Shown here: positions 4,256 through 5,597 of the stretch, piece by piece
How positions within the stretch are numbered: the first letter of the stretch is position 1
How the letters are laid out: each line of letters opens with the position of its first letter
DNA from: CAZZBK01 sp964652155
Lineage (GTDB): Bacteria; Planctomycetota; Planctomycetia; Pirellulales; PNKZ01
Length of the DNA: 5,597 bases
NCBI GenBank assembly: GCA_964652155.1
Contig: CAZZBK010000232.1
Span: forward strand, 1-5,597
Direction: 5' to 3'
Position numbers and translations under genes: made by a program
Notes under the pieces: model-generated
What the model was told of the DNA's origin: nothing
The model's input: only the letters and a program-made list of their open reading frames with translations
Database searches by the model: none

Positions 4256-5597
4256 ATGCACGATGCATCGCCGCGCCGCCAACTCTCGCTCTTCGACGCC
4301 GTGTCGATCATCGTCGGCATTGTCATCGGCTCGGGCTTGTATGGCGCATTGGGCAGTGTAGCACTGTGGGTCCCGTCGACTTCCGCGCTCCTGCTGGTCT
4401 GGATCGTCGGCGCGCTCTTCAGCCTCACCGGAGCGATGTGCTACGCCGAACTCGCCTCGGCCTATCCGGCCGACGGGGGCGACTACGTCTTTCTCTCACG
4501 CGCCTTCGGCCGACCGCTCGGCTTGCTCTTCGCTTGGACCCAGCTCTGGATTGTGCGCCCCGCCACGATCGGCATTATGGCGTTCGTCTTCGGTCAGTTT
4601 GCCAGTTCTCTACAACCGCTGGGCGACTACTCGCAGGCCACCTACGCCTTGCTCGCCGTCAGCACGCTCGCGCTCGTCAACGCCCTGGGGGTCAAGCCCG
4701 GCAAACGCACGCAAAACGTGTTCACCTCGGCCAAGGTGCTCGGCCTGCTCGGCGTCATCTTCGCGTGCCTCTGGGGGGGCGCGGTCGAGATTCCCTGGCG
4801 GAACATGACGCTCCCCGAAGCCCCCAACTACGCGCTGGCACTGATCCTCGTGCTGTTCGCGTACACCGGCTGGAACGAGATGTCGTACGTCGCGGCCGAG
4901 GTGCGTGACCCGCAGCGGAACATCCCTCGCGCGCTGCTCGGCGGCACCGCCGTGGTCATGGCCATTTACCTCGCCATCAACGCCGCGATCCTCTGGGCCG
5001 TCGGGCTCGAAGCGATGCAGCGGAGCGTGGACCTCGTGCCCGATCACATGCGCGTCGTGTTCGGATCGGCCGGCGGACGAGGCGTGAGCCTGCTCATTTG
5101 CGTCAGCACGCTCGGCGCGATGAACGGCATGACCCTCACCGGCTCACGCATTTACTACGCCCTGGGACAAGAGCACCGCTGGTTCGCTCCGCTCGGGCGA
5201 TGGAACGAGCGCCGCGGTACGCCCATCGTGTCGCTGTTCGTCGAGGCGGGCATCACCACCGCGATGATCGTCGCCCTCGCCGCTTGGTACGGCCCGCAGG
5301 CCAACGCCTTCGAGAAGCTCATCAATTTCACGGGTCCGTTTTTCTGGACCGCGATGGCGCTCACCGGTTGTTCGTTGATCCGGTTGCGGCAGCGTGACGC
5401 CGCGCCGCGCACGACCTACCGCATGCCCTGGTATCCCGTGCTGCCGCTAGGCTTCATCGCGCTGTGTCTGTGGATGGCGTGGTCGAGCGTGAGTTATGCG
5501 CGGGCCAACTGGAGCTGGGAAGGCTACTGGGCCGCCGGCACATTGCTCACCGGCCTGGCCCTCGCGTTGGCCGAAGTCCTCACTCGCCGCCGCGCAG
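4256..5597 (+). CDS. APC-superfamily amino acid permease (3' end beyond window)
   Basis: A cytoplasmic-membrane secondary transporter of the amino acid-polyamine-organocation superfamily, closest by motif to the L-type/exchanger group. The frame stays open for 447 codons to the edge; the family is usually 440-500 residues, so little is missing. TM1 has the substrate-site turn VGIVIGSGLYG (20-30). TM2-3 contain CYAELASAYPADGGDYVFLS (62-81). TM6 reads LFAYTGWNEMSYVAAEV (200-216) followed by RDPQRNIPRAL. TM8 reads STLGAMNGMTLTGSRIYYAL (284-303). Twelve hydrophobic segments are visible, near 13-33, 43-66, 88-115, 128-145, 158-175, 192-212, 230-250, 275-300, 323-345, 353-376, 393-412 and 424-442. 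ATG 4256 is the first in-frame start; ATG codons at 4245 and 4263 are out of frame. No Shine-Dalgarno precedes it. The substrate cannot be told from sequence; neutral amino acids are a guess. Confidence 0.92.
   Translation, partial: MHDASPRRQLSLFDAVSIIVGIVIGSGLYGALGSVALWVPSTSALLLVWIVGALFSLTGAMCYAELASAYPADGGDYVFLSRAFGRPLGLLFAWTQLWIVRPATIGIMAFVFGQFASSLQPLGDYSQATYALLAVSTLALVNALGVKPGKRTQNVFTSAKVLGLLGVIFACLWGGAVEIPWRNMTLPEAPNYALALILVLFAYTGWNEMSYVAAEVRDPQRNIPRALLGGTAVVMAIYLAINAAILWAVGLEAMQRSVDLVPDHMRVVFGSAGGRGVSLLICVSTLGAMNGMTLTGSRIYYALGQEHRWFAPLGRWNERRGTPIVSLFVEAGITTAMIVALAAWYGPQANAFEKLINFTGPFFWTAMALTGCSLIRLRQRDAAPRTTYRMPWYPVLPLGFIALCLWMAWSSVSYARANWSWEGYWAAGTLLTGLALALAEVLTRRRA

Noticed and set aside
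4366..4908. A 180-codon plus-strand frame rich in Arg
   Set aside because: It is a frame-shifted shadow of the permease, whose own frame gives twelve hydrophobic segments and APC motifs.

Overview
The window looks like chromosomal DNA from a GC-rich planctomycete, most likely of the Pirellulales type. The main clue is the 609-residue secreted beta-propeller protein: its mature N-terminus reads ADWPQWRGPNRDG, an opening I associate with the large planctomycete families of PQQ-like propeller proteins. The NuoD variant (YLHSGFEK motif) and the many GC-rich palindromic repeats between genes agree with this. The assignment is inference; there is no rRNA or other marker gene here.

Layout. Positions 1-1847 carry, on the minus strand, the first four genes of a complex I operon in the order nuoA-nuoB-nuoC-nuoD, with nuoD cut by the left edge after 88 codons. 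They encode one membrane subunit (NuoA) and three subunits of the quinone-reducing peripheral arm: NuoB with cluster N2, NuoC, and NuoD with the quinone site. nuoA and nuoB overlap by 10 bases and nuoB-nuoC are about 20 bases apart, but nuoC and nuoD are separated by a 109-base AT-rich inverted repeat that ends in a T-run just before the nuoD start.

Positions 1848-2292 are a 445-base divergent intergenic region with an unusual amount of structure. On the minus strand, in transcription order, there is a good sigma70-like promoter (TTGACC-17-TACGAT), an intrinsic-terminator-like hairpin with seven T that would lie within about the first 30 transcribed bases, and a second hairpin whose core is a perfect TGTGA-N6-TCACA (Crp/Fnr-type) palindrome, all before nuoA. 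Further right is a perfect 48-base palindrome with no spacer, and then a weaker promoter candidate for the plus-strand gene.

Positions 2293-4122 encode the secreted PQQ-like propeller protein. It has an unusual block of about 200 residues inserted in the propeller, built of 48-residue units that each start with an EF-hand calcium loop. It is followed by a tandem-hairpin intergenic repeat and a strong intrinsic terminator whose loop holds an extended -10 promoter motif. From 4256 to the right edge runs an APC-superfamily amino acid permease with all twelve expected membrane segments visible; only its extreme C-terminus is missing.

The three units (complex I operon, secreted propeller protein, permease) have no obvious common function. 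I see no defence system, CRISPR array, RNA gene, transposase or phage gene. The most noteworthy parts are the nuo leader, the EF-hand insertion and the repeats, not a new multi-gene system.
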